The notes: a model not told the origin generated them from the sequence alone. Numbered from the stretch's first letter, positions 38,517 to 47,930 are shown. The stretch is 64,000 bases of DNA from DATCRE01 sp964235605 (GCA_964235605.1 CAXSCR010000009.1:35978-99977), one strand, 5' to 3'. Program-made: numbers and translations.

Positions 38517-40253
38517 ATGAGCAAATCAAAAATTAGTATTTCCAAAGTTTTTAAAACCCTTGTATGGCCGAGAAGATATATCATCTTGCTGGGTTTATTA
38601 CTTATTGTAATAAGTCGTTTGGCAGGCTTGGTGGTGCCTTGGGCTACGAAGGTATTGATGGATGATGTCGTAGCGCATGGAGACGTACAAGCTTTATGGA
38701 GGTTGATTTATCAAGTAATTGCAGCCATAACAATTCAGGCAGCAACTTCTTTTTTCTTAACCCAGATTCTTAGTGTGGAAGCACAACATCTTATATCCAT
38801 TCTGCGCGCCCAAGTGCAAAAGCAATTGATTCGACTACCTATCAGGTTCTTTGATAACAATAAATCGGGTGCACTTGTTAGCCGTGTAATGACTGATGTA
38901 GAAGGCGTTAGAAATTTAGTAGGCACAGGATTGGTTCAACTCGTTGGTGGGTTGCTAACTTCAGTTATATGCTTGATATGGTTGATTAGTGTTAGCCCAA
39001 CCATGACCTTATATGTGCTTGTACCGGTACTTGTTTTTGGTGTCATATCCATGAAAGCCTTTGCGTACATCCGGCCCGTCTTCAGAGAACGCAGTGTTAT
39101 AAATGCTGAGGTTACGGGCAGACTTACGGAAACATTAAATGGCGTGCGTGTCATTAAGGGTTTTAATGCGGAAGCGCAAGAAATAAAAGTGTTTGAGCTG
39201 GGCGTAGAAAAGCTTTTTAAAAATGTAAAGAGAACCCTTACATCAACCAGTCTTATTACTAGCTCTGCGACTTTATTGTTAGGTATGGCTTCTGCCGGTA
39301 TTATGTACCTAGGAGGCGAAAAGATGATTAATGGAACTTTGACGGTGGGCGACTTTTTGTTGTTTACTGTCTTATTAGGTTTCATGATAGCACCCATTGT
39401 ACAGATGAGTAACATTGGCACACAGCTATCAGAAGCATTTGCGGGTCTTGATCGTACAGAAGAGTTAATGAATATGACGGCAGAAGATGATGGTACCATA
39501 CGTACTGTGAAAATTGGTGCAATACGTGGCGACATAAAATTTGATAATGTATCCTTTGCTTATGAAGAAGGTAAAGAAGTAGTACGAAATATAAATTTCC
39601 TTGCGCCCTCTGGCTCTGTCACTGCGCTTGTAGGCACATCAGGTTCTGGTAAAACAACCATTGCCGGTTTAGCCGCATCTTTTTTAAATCCCCAGAGTGG
39701 CGTAATTACAGTTGATGGCGTGGACCTAGCCACCGTTTCATTAGGTAGTTATAGAAGTCAATTGGGTGTGGTGTTACAAGATGATTTTCTTTTTGAAGGT
39801 ACCATACGTGAAAACATTCTGTTTCCAAGACCTGATTCTACGGAAGAGCAATTACAACATGCCGTAAACGCTGCCCATGTTCATGAGTTTACTAATCGCT
39901 TTGAAAAAGGACTTGAAACAATTATTGGTGAACGTGGTGTAAAACTTTCGGGCGGTCAGCGGCAGCGAGTTGCTATTGCGCGAGCCATACTAGCCAATCC
40001 ACGCATTTTAATTCTGGATGAAGCAACGTCTAATTTAGATACTGAAAGTGAATCGCTAATACAGGAAAGCTTGCGCAGCCTTATGCAAGGAAGAACAACT
40101 TTCGTTATTGCCCATAGACTAAGCACCATCCGCCAAGCGGATCAAATTCTTGTAGTTGAAAATGGAGGCATCGCCGAACGTGGCAAACATGAAGAATTGA
40201 TCGAGAAGAAGGGGAGATACTTTCAGTTGTATACGTATCAGGCGAGGATTTGA
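38517..40253 (+). CDS. ABC exporter, fused permease and ATPase (MsbA-like)
   Basis: 578 residues from ATG 38517; an upstream TTG at 38469 would add 16 residues without family character. Six hydrophobic helices occupy about 20-310. The ATPase has Walker A GTSGSGKT, Q-loop LQDDF, signature LSGGQRQR, Walker B ILILDEAT and H-loop IAHR, all intact. It works as a homodimer in the inner membrane, exporting lipid, drug or peptide. Substrate unknown. The repeat block 40258-40669 lies just beyond its stop codon. Confidence 0.93.
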   Translation: MSKSKISISKVFKTLVWPRRYIILLGLLLIVISRLAGLVVPWATKVLMDDVVAHGDVQALWRLIYQVIAAITIQAATSFFLTQILSVEAQHLISILRAQVQKQLIRLPIRFFDNNKSGALVSRVMTDVEGVRNLVGTGLVQLVGGLLTSVICLIWLISVSPTMTLYVLVPVLVFGVISMKAFAYIRPVFRERSVINAEVTGRLTETLNGVRVIKGFNAEAQEIKVFELGVEKLFKNVKRTLTSTSLITSSATLLLGMASAGIMYLGGEKMINGTLTVGDFLLFTVLLGFMIAPIVQMSNIGTQLSEAFAGLDRTEELMNMTAEDDGTIRTVKIGAIRGDIKFDNVSFAYEEGKEVVRNINFLAPSGSVTALVGTSGSGKTTIAGLAASFLNPQSGVITVDGVDLATVSLGSYRSQLGVVLQDDFLFEGTIRENILFPRPDSTEEQLQHAVNAAHVHEFTNRFEKGLETIIGERGVKLSGGQRQRVAIARAILANPRILILDEATSNLDTESESLIQESLRSLMQGRTTFVIAHRLSTIRQADQILVVENGGIAERGKHEELIEKKGRYFQLYTYQARI

Positions 40254-40257
40254 TAGG

Positions 40258-40640
40258 TCTAAAGTCCACGGTCGACCGTCGACAGACCACGGTCGTGTGG
40301 TGAAACTGTCTATGTAACGCACCTAATATACTATGGTCCATAGTCGATGGTCGTGTGTGCGCTTTTATGGTCCACAGTCCACAGTCCGCAGACCACGGTC
40401 GTGTGGTGAAACTGTCTATGTAACGCACCTAATACTATGGTCCATGGACTATCGACTATCAACTACACTACCGTGGACCGTCGACCGTCGACTGTGGACC
40501 ATTAATCATCCTCCACCCGCCGCCTTCTCGATCAACTAAAATTGTCTATGTAACGCACCTAATATACTATGGTCCATGGACTATCGAATATCAACTACAC
40601 TACCGTGGACCGTGGACCGTCGACTGTGGACCATTAATCA
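40258..40640. repeat. Degenerate 7-bp periodic palindromic repeats (STRR-like)
   Basis: Three stretches (about 40258-40302, 40333-40404 and 40433-40504, plus a fourth at 40568-40636) can be split into consecutive degenerate heptamers such as GTCGACC, GTCGACA, GACCACG, ATGGTCC, TCGACTA and GTGGACC. Many of these are near-complements of each other, so the arrays can fold back. The stretches are separated by copies of GTCTATGTAACGCACCTAATA (40308, 40414, 40544). The base composition is clearly richer in G+C than the surroundings. Confidence 0.8.
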
Positions 40641-40669
40641 TCCTCTACCCGCCGCATTCTCTATCAACT
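40414..40669. repeat. ~125-bp tandem duplication including the 3' end of the DUF4202 gene
   Basis: Copy A 40414-40537 and copy B 40544-40669 are near-identical, differing at a few positions and a 2-base indel. Copy B overlaps the last codons of the leftward DUF4202 gene (LIENAAGRG-stop). Copy A preserves the same tail with changes (LIEKAAGGG-stop) but has no gene attached. This shows recent duplication spreading outward from the gene end. Confidence 0.85.
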
Positions 40670-41231
40670 TCTTAACCGCATTTGAAACTGGAATCTTTAC
40701 CGCGGTTTCAATCGCTTTTGGTGTCATTTTCTTGAGCGTTTTTTTGAGGATGTCTATAACTTTCTCGTCTGGGTGTTGATCAGCGAAATCGGCTAGGTAG
40801 AATTCGATAAACACCAAACAAATTACGTCTTCTAAAAGTTGTGTTTCGGGGTTATGCTGTAACTGCTTTTTCTGTAAAAGAAATTTTACACTGTCAATGG
40901 TGCCTTGATCGTAATGGCATTCAGTTAAGATATCGTCTGCTATTTTTGCATGATGTAACGCCAGTTGACTGCGCCATTGTAAGTATCCTTTTTTATCCGG
41001 GGAATAAGATTCTCTTGGAATTTCCCAGCGTCCAATGTGTTGGCACCTAGCGGCTAGCCTAACAGGTTCTGCCGCCGCAGGCGCATAGTGATTTAATTTT
41101 TGCGTCATCCTAACGGCATACAAAAATTCTTTCGGAAAAACTTTGTCTTCTATTCTATCCTTGTGAATGTCGTTTGAATTGTACGCATCAAACAAGGCAA
41201 AAGCCATCCCCATTTTCTTTTCGTCAGCCAT
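40638..41231 (-). CDS. DUF4202-family protein
   Basis: 197 residues, all helical. Matches DUF4202 (FALFDAYNSNDIH, RLAARCQHIGRWEIPRESYSPDKKGYLQWR, DVICLVFIEFYLADFADQHPDEK) with conserved His residues in RCQHIGRW and HHAKIADD, suggesting an HD-like metal site. In Bacteroidota and Proteobacteria it is often found beside nitrite/sulfite assimilation and siroheme genes, as here. Biochemical role unknown. The 3' end lies inside a tandem duplication. Confidence 0.85.
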   Translation of the reverse strand: MADEKKMGMAFALFDAYNSNDIHKDRIEDKVFPKEFLYAVRMTQKLNHYAPAAAEPVRLAARCQHIGRWEIPRESYSPDKKGYLQWRSQLALHHAKIADDILTECHYDQGTIDSVKFLLQKKQLQHNPETQLLEDVICLVFIEFYLADFADQHPDEKVIDILKKTLKKMTPKAIETAVKIPVSNAVKKLIENAAGRG

Positions 41232-41286
41232 TCATTCTAATTAAGTAAAGTAGAAGGTAGAACTTTAAAGAGGAATCAACAAACGT

Positions 41287-42074
41287 TTAAATGGCAATCC
41301 GCATAACCGATTCAGCAAAAACAGATTGAACTTGCTCAGCCAGTAAGCTTTCTTCTACTACCTTACCAACGATAATGACGGCCGGTGATTCAATATTATT
41401 TTCTGAGGCAAGCGCTATAATATTACTGATGGTGCCTATCAAAAATTTTTGTTCGGGTAGGGTTGCATTCTGAACGATAGCAACCGGCTCATCAGCGGTC
41501 GCGATTCTTTAAACACATTCATTATCTTATGGAGTTGACTCATGCCCATTAATATGATAACAGTAGCAGAAGAACGAGATGCATGCTTAAGATCACTGGA
41601 AATGTCACCATTTGAAAGTGTGCCGGTTACAACCCAAAAACTTTCATTTATACCGCGTTTTGTTAAGGGAATTCCGACAGCAGCAGGTGCTGATAATGCG
41701 CTTGAAATTCCAGGTATAACTTCAACTTGAATGCCATGCTTTATCGCAACGATCATTTCTTCATGCCCGCGCCCAAAGACAAAAGGATCGCCACCTTTTA
41801 ATCTTAACACATAGTTATATTCACCACAATAAAATACAATTAGTTGATTGATTTCCTCTTGCGAATAAGCACGTTTTCCTTTGCGTTTTCCCACATAAAC
41901 AAACTTAGCTTCAGGCTTAGCATGCATCAAGAGTTCTTTAGATGCTAACGCATCGTATAAGATAACATCGGCTTTTTTAATTGCCTTCAGTCCTTTAATA
42001 GTTATAAGGTCAGGGTCGCCAGGACCTGCGCCAACGATTAACAGGATACGTGCTCTTTTAATCTGTTTCATCAT
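41287..42074 (-). pseudogene. cobA: Uroporphyrinogen-III C-methyltransferase (SUMT) with a frameshift
   Basis: SUMT makes precorrin-2, the precursor of siroheme, by S-adenosylmethionine-dependent methylation of uroporphyrinogen III; NirB needs siroheme. Motifs: LIVGAGPGDPDLITIKG, KGGDPFVFGRGHEE and VIPGISSALSAPAAVGIPLTKRG. The frame breaks near 41498-41505: the reading frame continues as 34 unrelated codons, while the adjacent frame resumes the family sequence with ADEPVAIVQNATLPEQ and ends normally at 41287. One missing base repairs it to ~260 residues. Divergent from nirB across a 97-base promoter region with three TACGTA sites. Because the pathway depends on it, sequencing error is plausible. 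Confidence 0.85.
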
Positions 42075-42087
42075 AGATTTCCATTAG

Positions 42088-42155
42088 TACGTAATAATAC
42101 GTAAATTTTGATAATTATTTATTGTTTTGATTATAATAACAAGTATTATTACGTA
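42088..42155. promoter_or_regulatory. Three TACGTA palindromes in the cobA-nirB promoter
   Basis: TACGTA at 42088-42093, 42098-42103 (10 bp, one helical turn, apart) and 42150-42155 (within TTACGTAA). They lie between the divergent SUMT and nirB start codons. Chance expectation in 64 kb of this composition is roughly twenty isolated copies, but three in 68 bp is unusual. Candidate binding sites for the local NarL-type regulator; this is inference. Confidence 0.6.
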
Positions 42156-42171
42156 AAATTACTTACTAATT

Positions 42172-44682
42172 ATGGAAACGATGCGGGTAATAGTTATTGG
42201 AAACGGGATGGTTGGGTATAAATTCTGTGAAAAACTACGTAATTCAGCACATTCTGCTAATTTTGAAGTCATTGTATATGGAGAAGAGCCGCGACCGGCA
42301 TATGATCGGGTTCATCTAAGTAGTTACTTTTCTGGGTCTACCGCCGATGACTTACTTATGGCACCAACCTCTTGGTATGTCGAAAACAATATTCATTTAT
42401 ATACAGGAGAGTTAGTAACAGACATAGATCGGCAAAATAAGACCATTAAAACGCATACAGGGAAGGAGGCTAGTTACGATTATCTCGTTTTAGCCACTGG
42501 TTCGAGCGCCTTTGTTCCCAACATAGAAGGCGTTGAACGCGATGGTGTCTTTGTTTATAGAACAATTGAAGATCTAAACCAGATCATTGAATACGGAAAA
42601 ATAGTTAATAAGGCAGCCGTAATGGGTGGTGGTTTGTTGGGCTTAGAAGCTGCCAAAGCTTTAATGGACCTTGGGTTAGAAACACATGTTGTCGAGTTTG
42701 CACAACGGCTTATGCCCAGACAAATTGATGATGCAGGCTCTACCATACTCGCCTACAAACTTTCGCAACTTGGTATTCATATCCATACTTGCAAAAGCAC
42801 CAAAGAAATTGAAGGCAATGGCAAAGTTGAGGCACTTGCATTTGCCGATGGCTCCCGTCTTGAAATAGAAATGCTTGTTATCTCTGCCGGAATTCGTCCA
42901 CGTGATGAGGTAGCACGAGAAGCCGGGCTAAACGTACATCAGCGTGGCGGTATCATGGTTGATAATTTTATGAGAACCAATGATGAAAATATTTTTGCCA
43001 TAGGCGAAGCAGTAGTTCATAATAACATGGTCTATGGTCTGGTTGCCCCAGGTTATGAAATGGCAGATGTTGTAGTAAAGAAGTTAACTGGAAATTCTAC
43101 AAAAGAATTTACAGGCTTCGATATGTCTACCAAATTAAAGCTTCTAGGTGTAGATGTAGGAAGTTTTGGTGATCCCTTCGGCGAGACTCCAGGAAGTATT
43201 CCCATTTCATTCCAGGATAGACGGAATGGCGTTTATAAACGCATTAACATTTCGGAAGATGGTAAGTATTTATTAGGTGGAATTTTGATTGGTGATGCCA
43301 GTCAGTACAACATCTTGCATCAAATGGTGGTAAATAAAATGGCTTTACCAGAGCAACCAGAATCATTGATCATCGGATCAAGAGGAAAAGGAGAAGATGA
43401 TGCAGGCGCTGGTGTTAAGAGTTTGCCAGATACAGCGCAAATATGTTCTTGCGAGAATATTACAAAAGGCTCAATTGTGTGCCAAGTAACTGAGCATGGC
43501 GCTAAGAATTTAAATGATATTAAGAAGGCTACGAAAGCATGCACAGGTTGTGGTGGCTGTACACCATTGGTACAAGATATTCTAAAGATGACTTTGGAAT
43601 CTATGGGGCACACAGTTAAGAAAACCTTATGTGAACATTTTGACTTTACCCGCCAGGAGTTATATGATCTCATTAAAGTTAAGAACATCAAAACCTATGA
43701 TTCACTGTTAGATATTCATGGTAAAGGAGATGGATGTGAAGTTTGTAAACCAGCAGTTGCATCTCTAATGGCCAGCATTTGGAACGACCTCATTGTAAAA
43801 CAAGATACCATTCAAGATACGAACGATAGGTTTCTTGCTAACATTCAACGCGGTGGTACATACTCGGTTGTACCCCGCATTGCGGGTGGAGAAATAACAC
43901 CTGAAAAACTTTTAGTTATAGGCCGTGTCGCACAAAAATATAAACTCTATACTAAAATTACAGGCGGTCAACGCATTGATATGTTTGGTGCGCGCGTAGA
44001 GCAGCTGCCCGACATTTGGGAAGAGTTAATTGATGAAGGTTTTGAAAGCGGACATGCGTATGGAAAGTCTTTGCGTACAATTAAAAGCTGTGTTGGTTCA
44101 ACTTGGTGTCGTTATGGTGTACAAGATTCAGTTTCATTAGCGGTATTTGTAGAAGACCGATATAAAGGCCTTCGATCACCACATAAACTAAAAGGTGCGG
44201 TATCCGGATGTATCCGCGAATGCGCAGAAGCACAATCAAAAGATTTTGGAATTATAGCTACAGAAAAAGGGTGGAACCTGTATGTGTGTGGCAATGGGGG
44301 TGCAAGGCCACAGCATGCTAAATTATTAGTAGCCGATGTAGATACAGCTACGTGTATTAAATACATTGATCGCTTCCTGATGTTCTACATTAAAACAGCA
44401 GACCCGTTAACCCGCACCGCTACTTGGCTTAATAAGATGGAAGGCGGATTAGCGTACCTGTATGATGTCGTTGTAAAAGATTCCCTTGGTATTGGCGAAG
44501 ACTTAGAAAAAGAAATAAAAGTACTGATTGACACTTACCATTGCGAGTGGAAAGAGGTTGTAGAGAATCCGGAGCTGAGAGCCAGATTTAAGCATTTCAT
44601 AAATTCTGATGAAGCCGATCCCGCCATTGAATATGTTGATATGCGCGGACAAAAAATTCCGATAGACTGGAACGTGAAATAA
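42172..44682 (+). CDS. nirB: Assimilatory nitrite reductase, large subunit
   Basis: 836 residues, normal length. N-terminal FAD/NAD(P)H oxidoreductase (VIGNGMVGYKF, LVLATGSSAFVP, MGGGLLGLEAAKAL, second Rossmann fold). A BFD-type [2Fe-2S] segment has Cys425, Cys427, Cys460, Cys463. A second CxxC (GDGCEVCKP) follows. The C-terminal siroheme part has Cys640-x5-Cys646 and Cys680-x3-Cys684, the ligands of siroheme and [4Fe-4S]. It reduces nitrite to ammonium with NAD(P)H, in the cytoplasm. nirD follows after 25 bases, so the two are an operon. TACGTA sites lie upstream. Confidence 0.96.
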   Translation: METMRVIVIGNGMVGYKFCEKLRNSAHSANFEVIVYGEEPRPAYDRVHLSSYFSGSTADDLLMAPTSWYVENNIHLYTGELVTDIDRQNKTIKTHTGKEASYDYLVLATGSSAFVPNIEGVERDGVFVYRTIEDLNQIIEYGKIVNKAAVMGGGLLGLEAAKALMDLGLETHVVEFAQRLMPRQIDDAGSTILAYKLSQLGIHIHTCKSTKEIEGNGKVEALAFADGSRLEIEMLVISAGIRPRDEVAREAGLNVHQRGGIMVDNFMRTNDENIFAIGEAVVHNNMVYGLVAPGYEMADVVVKKLTGNSTKEFTGFDMSTKLKLLGVDVGSFGDPFGETPGSIPISFQDRRNGVYKRINISEDGKYLLGGILIGDASQYNILHQMVVNKMALPEQPESLIIGSRGKGEDDAGAGVKSLPDTAQICSCENITKGSIVCQVTEHGAKNLNDIKKATKACTGCGGCTPLVQDILKMTLESMGHTVKKTLCEHFDFTRQELYDLIKVKNIKTYDSLLDIHGKGDGCEVCKPAVASLMASIWNDLIVKQDTIQDTNDRFLANIQRGGTYSVVPRIAGGEITPEKLLVIGRVAQKYKLYTKITGGQRIDMFGARVEQLPDIWEELIDEGFESGHAYGKSLRTIKSCVGSTWCRYGVQDSVSLAVFVEDRYKGLRSPHKLKGAVSGCIRECAEAQSKDFGIIATEKGWNLYVCGNGGARPQHAKLLVADVDTATCIKYIDRFLMFYIKTADPLTRTATWLNKMEGGLAYLYDVVVKDSLGIGEDLEKEIKVLIDTYHCEWKEVVENPELRARFKHFINSDEADPAIEYVDMRGQKIPIDWNVK

Positions 44683-44707
44683 CTACTAAGCACAAAAAAT
44701 TCATGAT

Positions 44708-45073
44708 ATGGAACTGGTGAATACAACGACGAATAACAATATCAAGTTTTGGTTTAAAGCAGCGCGTGCTGTAGACTTTCCAGAAAACGGAGGCGCATGT
44801 GTGAAATATAAAGATCAACAAATTGCCATTTTTAATTTTAAAAGAAGGGGCGAGTGGTATGCCAGTCAGAACATGTGCCCACATAAAATGCAAATGGTTT
44901 TATCACGTGGTTTAACCGGTTCCAATGAAGGTGAACCTAAAGTGGCTTGTCCCTTTCATAAGAAAACATTCTCGCTAAAATCGGGCGCTTGTCTTAATGC
45001 AGAGGAAGATTCTATAACAGTTTATCCAGTAAAGATAGAAGACGGATATGTTTACATCGGATTTACCGATTAG
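44708..45073 (+). CDS. nirD: Nitrite reductase, small subunit (Rieske-type)
   Basis: 121 residues. Rieske fold with both ligand pairs present: CPHKMQ and CPFHKK, within NMCPHKMQMVLSRGL and VACPFHKKTFSLKSG. The NirD subunit is needed by NirB for activity. It starts 25 bases after nirB. Cytoplasmic. Confidence 0.94.
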   Translation: MELVNTTTNNNIKFWFKAARAVDFPENGGACVKYKDQQIAIFNFKRRGEWYASQNMCPHKMQMVLSRGLTGSNEGEPKVACPFHKKTFSLKSGACLNAEEDSITVYPVKIEDGYVYIGFTD

Positions 45074-45077
45074 GCAT

Positions 45078-45198
45078 TACGTACTATAACGATTGTTATT
45101 AAAAACACCGTATTTATTCTTAGGTAGTTGGGATTTTTATGAGGTAAAAGTGGATTTTAACTTTTGGTTAAAGTAAAATCACGTAATTTGACTACGTA
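45078..45198. promoter_or_regulatory. TACGTA sites before the sensor kinase gene
   Basis: TACGTA at 45078-45083 and 45193-45198, the latter directly abutting the ATG at 45199, with a related CACGTA at 45180-45185. A further TACGTA at 47068-47073 lies between the kinase and regulator genes. Suggests autoregulation; the site touching the start codon could also affect translation. Inference. Confidence 0.5.
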
Positions 45199-47049
45199 AT
45201 GAATTTGAATTTCGAACAAGATGCTCAGAACAGTCTAAACAGATTTAGCCGTTTGGGTACATGGTATATACTTGCATTATGTGTAATTGCTACCATCTCT
45301 ATTGTTGGCCAGATCTTAATTCAGGATCACGTCACAGAACAATTCACAGACTCACGTGTAATTAACGTTGCGGGTAAGCAACGCATGTTAAGTCAAAAAA
45401 TTACCAAAACAATCTTGCTCTTATCAACGACGCAGGAAAAGAGTGAAAGGGTAAAACTAGATGGCACGCTGCAATCAACCTTAGCGCTCTGGAAGCTTTC
45501 GCAAGGTGGCTTACTTCATGGTAATGATAGTTTAAATCTTATCGGGCAGAATAGTGACACAGTTAATAGCATATTCGAACCTGTTACGAAGCATTTTGAT
45601 TCAATGTATATAAGCTCGAAGAATATTGCTGATGCGGTGAAAGTTACACCTACAATTCCTTACGACTCATTGCAACGTGATGTCAAAATTATTCTTGCAC
45701 ATGAGGGTTCATTTTTAAAGGGAATGGATAAAATTGTATTGCAATATGATTTTGAAGCACGTGAACGAGTTACCATGCTTAGCAAACTTGAATATGTATT
45801 ACTAATCATTTCTTTGTTTGTTATTTTAATGGAGATTCTTTTTGTATTTAGGCCTACAACAGCGCAGGTTAATCAGACCATGAATAGACTCGTTTCTTCA
45901 GAGAAGAACGCACAAAAGCTAACGAAAGAAATTGGTGCTTTATACGCTTCACTAGAAAGCTCCTATGAGAAACTTTCCTATATTAATCAACCAGCTGAGA
46001 ATCCTAAACTCTATGCGAAGGCAGATAAAGGAGGAAATGTTTTTTTTATATCGGATCTTTTTGCAGAAATCACTAATAGAAAGATCGAAACGCAAGAGAT
46101 CCAAGTCGCCGAGCTGTTTGACAGACTAGAAAATCGGGATGATATGATGGATGCGATCATAGATCTCGTTTCCAACGGTGAAATATGGCAAGGTGCCTTG
46201 CAATTTACGGATTACAAAAAGAGTGAGCGTTGGGCTGATGTGGTAGTCATACCTGTCTATAATGAGAGGGAAGAGATAGAAGAACTTCAAGTATTTGGTT
46301 CTGATATTACGAAGCAAAAATATGCAGAACAAAACATGCATCTAAAGTCAAGAGCAGAAATAGACAAAAAAATAAATGAACAAAAATTCCGTTCTGTTTT
46401 AATTCTAGAGGGGCAAGAAGAAGAAAGAAAACGAATTGCCATGGATATACATGATGGCATAGGGCAACAGCTTACTTCACTTAAATTTCAAATCGAATCA
46501 GTTGACATGAAGAATGTGCAGGCAACTGAAACAAAGATCAATGAAATAAAACAAGGTATTAAGGATGTGATCAAGGAAGTAAGACGTGTAACATTCAACT
46601 TAAAACCTACTGTACTTGGAGATTATGGCATGCAAGCAGCACTCAGTGTTTTTATTCGGGAAATTAGCAAACTAACTGATATCAATTTATTGTATAAAAC
46701 AGAAGGCGATATATCATTCAGACTTCCACAAAAGGTGGAAAATAATATTTTCAGAATCGTTCAAGAAGCAATAAACAACGCGATAAAATATTCGGGCGCT
46801 AGCCGCATTGAGGTTTTGTTAAAGCAAACGGAAAACAATGTTGTCATTACCATCAATGATGAGGGCAAAGGATTTGACGAAAAGATTGTCGAGGCCAGAA
46901 GCGTTAATATAGAATCTGGAAGAGGTTTCTTTAATATGTATGAACGAACTGAATACATTAACGGTCACTTAGAAATTAAATCCGCGCCAGGTGAAGGCAC
47001 TATAGTAACTTTGAGCGTACCATTAAGAAATGCGGTAACGGTAGTATAA
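45199..47049 (+). CDS. Nitrate/nitrite-sensor-like histidine kinase (PilJ-PAS-HisKA_3)
   Basis: 616 residues. Membrane helix ~22-45; periplasmic part starting with VINVAGKQRMLSQKITKT, the PilJ/NarX-type sensory motif; second helix ~193-213; PAS-like domain ~265-375; HisKA_3 with phospho-acceptor His418 in ERKRIAMDIHDGIGQQL; HATPase_c with NAINNAIKYSGAS-type N box, DEGKGFD and GRGFFNMYER. This is the NarX/NreB/DegS class that pairs with NarL-type regulators. The PilJ motif is the helix that senses nitrate in NarX and NarQ. Located between nirBD and the GH16 gene, followed by its regulator after 59 bases. Sensing nitrate is inferred from homology and context. Confidence 0.9.
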   Translation: MNLNFEQDAQNSLNRFSRLGTWYILALCVIATISIVGQILIQDHVTEQFTDSRVINVAGKQRMLSQKITKTILLLSTTQEKSERVKLDGTLQSTLALWKLSQGGLLHGNDSLNLIGQNSDTVNSIFEPVTKHFDSMYISSKNIADAVKVTPTIPYDSLQRDVKIILAHEGSFLKGMDKIVLQYDFEARERVTMLSKLEYVLLIISLFVILMEILFVFRPTTAQVNQTMNRLVSSEKNAQKLTKEIGALYASLESSYEKLSYINQPAENPKLYAKADKGGNVFFISDLFAEITNRKIETQEIQVAELFDRLENRDDMMDAIIDLVSNGEIWQGALQFTDYKKSERWADVVVIPVYNEREEIEELQVFGSDITKQKYAEQNMHLKSRAEIDKKINEQKFRSVLILEGQEEERKRIAMDIHDGIGQQLTSLKFQIESVDMKNVQATETKINEIKQGIKDVIKEVRRVTFNLKPTVLGDYGMQAALSVFIREISKLTDINLLYKTEGDISFRLPQKVENNIFRIVQEAINNAIKYSGASRIEVLLKQTENNVVITINDEGKGFDEKIVEARSVNIESGRGFFNMYERTEYINGHLEIKSAPGEGTIVTLSVPLRNAVTVV

Positions 47050-47108
47050 ATCTGAACTTAGAACTTATACGTAGACTCAACTCCTTAAATTTTGACTTTA
47101 AATTTCCT

Positions 47109-47762
47109 ATGGAAAAAATTAATATAGTATTAGCTGATGACCATGTATTAGTCCGCAATGGAATCAAAGCCATGTTGGATTCTGATACACAAATTCAAGT
47201 AATTGGTGAAGCAAGTAATGGAAGAGAAGCATTAGAGATAGCGAAAAAACTAAGGCCGCATATTTTGGTTCTTGATATTCGTATGCCTGAAATGACAGGG
47301 CTTGAGGCAGCGGCAATACTTGAAGAATATGCGCCACAAACCAAGTCGGTTATTTTATCTATGCATGACTCTGAAGAATATGTCCTGCAGGCACTTGATG
47401 CGGGCGCCTATGGGTACTTATTAAAAGACACCGATAAAAATGAATTCATAAAGGCACTGAAGCAAATTCATGGCGGTAATAAATTTTTTAGTGGCGCTGT
47501 GTCTAATGTACTGGCTAACCGCTTACTTAATAACAAGCCTTATATAAAAAACACAGCTGTAGAAGATCAATATCATCTTACAAAAAAGGAAAAGGAAATT
47601 TTACGAATGGTGATTGATGGTAAGCAGAACAAACAAATATCGGAGTCACTTGGAAAAAGTGTTCGAACAATAGAAACGCACCGATTTAACATCATGAAGA
47701 AAATGAACGTGAACAACGCCATTGACATGGTTAACAAGGTGGTAAAAGAAAATCTTATTTAA
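47109..47762 (+). CDS. NarL/FixJ-family response regulator
   Basis: 217 residues. REC domain (residues ~1-120): acidic ADDH, phospho-acceptor Asp56 in LVLDIRMPE, Thr/Ser in ILSMHDS, Lys in YLLKDTDKNE. LuxR-type HTH (~150-215): LTKKEKEILRMVIDGKQNKQISESLGKSVRTIETHRFNI-type block with the conserved E-x-x-x-x-L and VxTxxxH features. Paired with the kinase upstream; likely controls the nitrate genes via TACGTA-like sites (inference). Confidence 0.93.
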   Translation: MEKINIVLADDHVLVRNGIKAMLDSDTQIQVIGEASNGREALEIAKKLRPHILVLDIRMPEMTGLEAAAILEEYAPQTKSVILSMHDSEEYVLQALDAGAYGYLLKDTDKNEFIKALKQIHGGNKFFSGAVSNVLANRLLNNKPYIKNTAVEDQYHLTKKEKEILRMVIDGKQNKQISESLGKSVRTIETHRFNIMKKMNVNNAIDMVNKVVKENLI

Positions 47763-47930
47763 TTTTACTAGTTGGGTTGCAGTTAGAATTAAACTTTGCT
47801 AGAAAATAAGGAGGTTACTTAATGTCGTAATGACTAATTAGTATTTACTTCAATAAATTTACTTTTGAAACGGTGGATCTGAAGCATTCAAGCGGGTTGT
47901 AAATCTTTTAATGTAAAGTCAACTGGCATT

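Noticed and set aside
40333..40636. Small frames inside the repeat block
   Set aside because: They only translate the 7-bp repeats and have no coding character.
40258..40669. CRISPR array
   Set aside because: Units are degenerate heptamers and a tandem duplication, without constant repeats and unique spacers.
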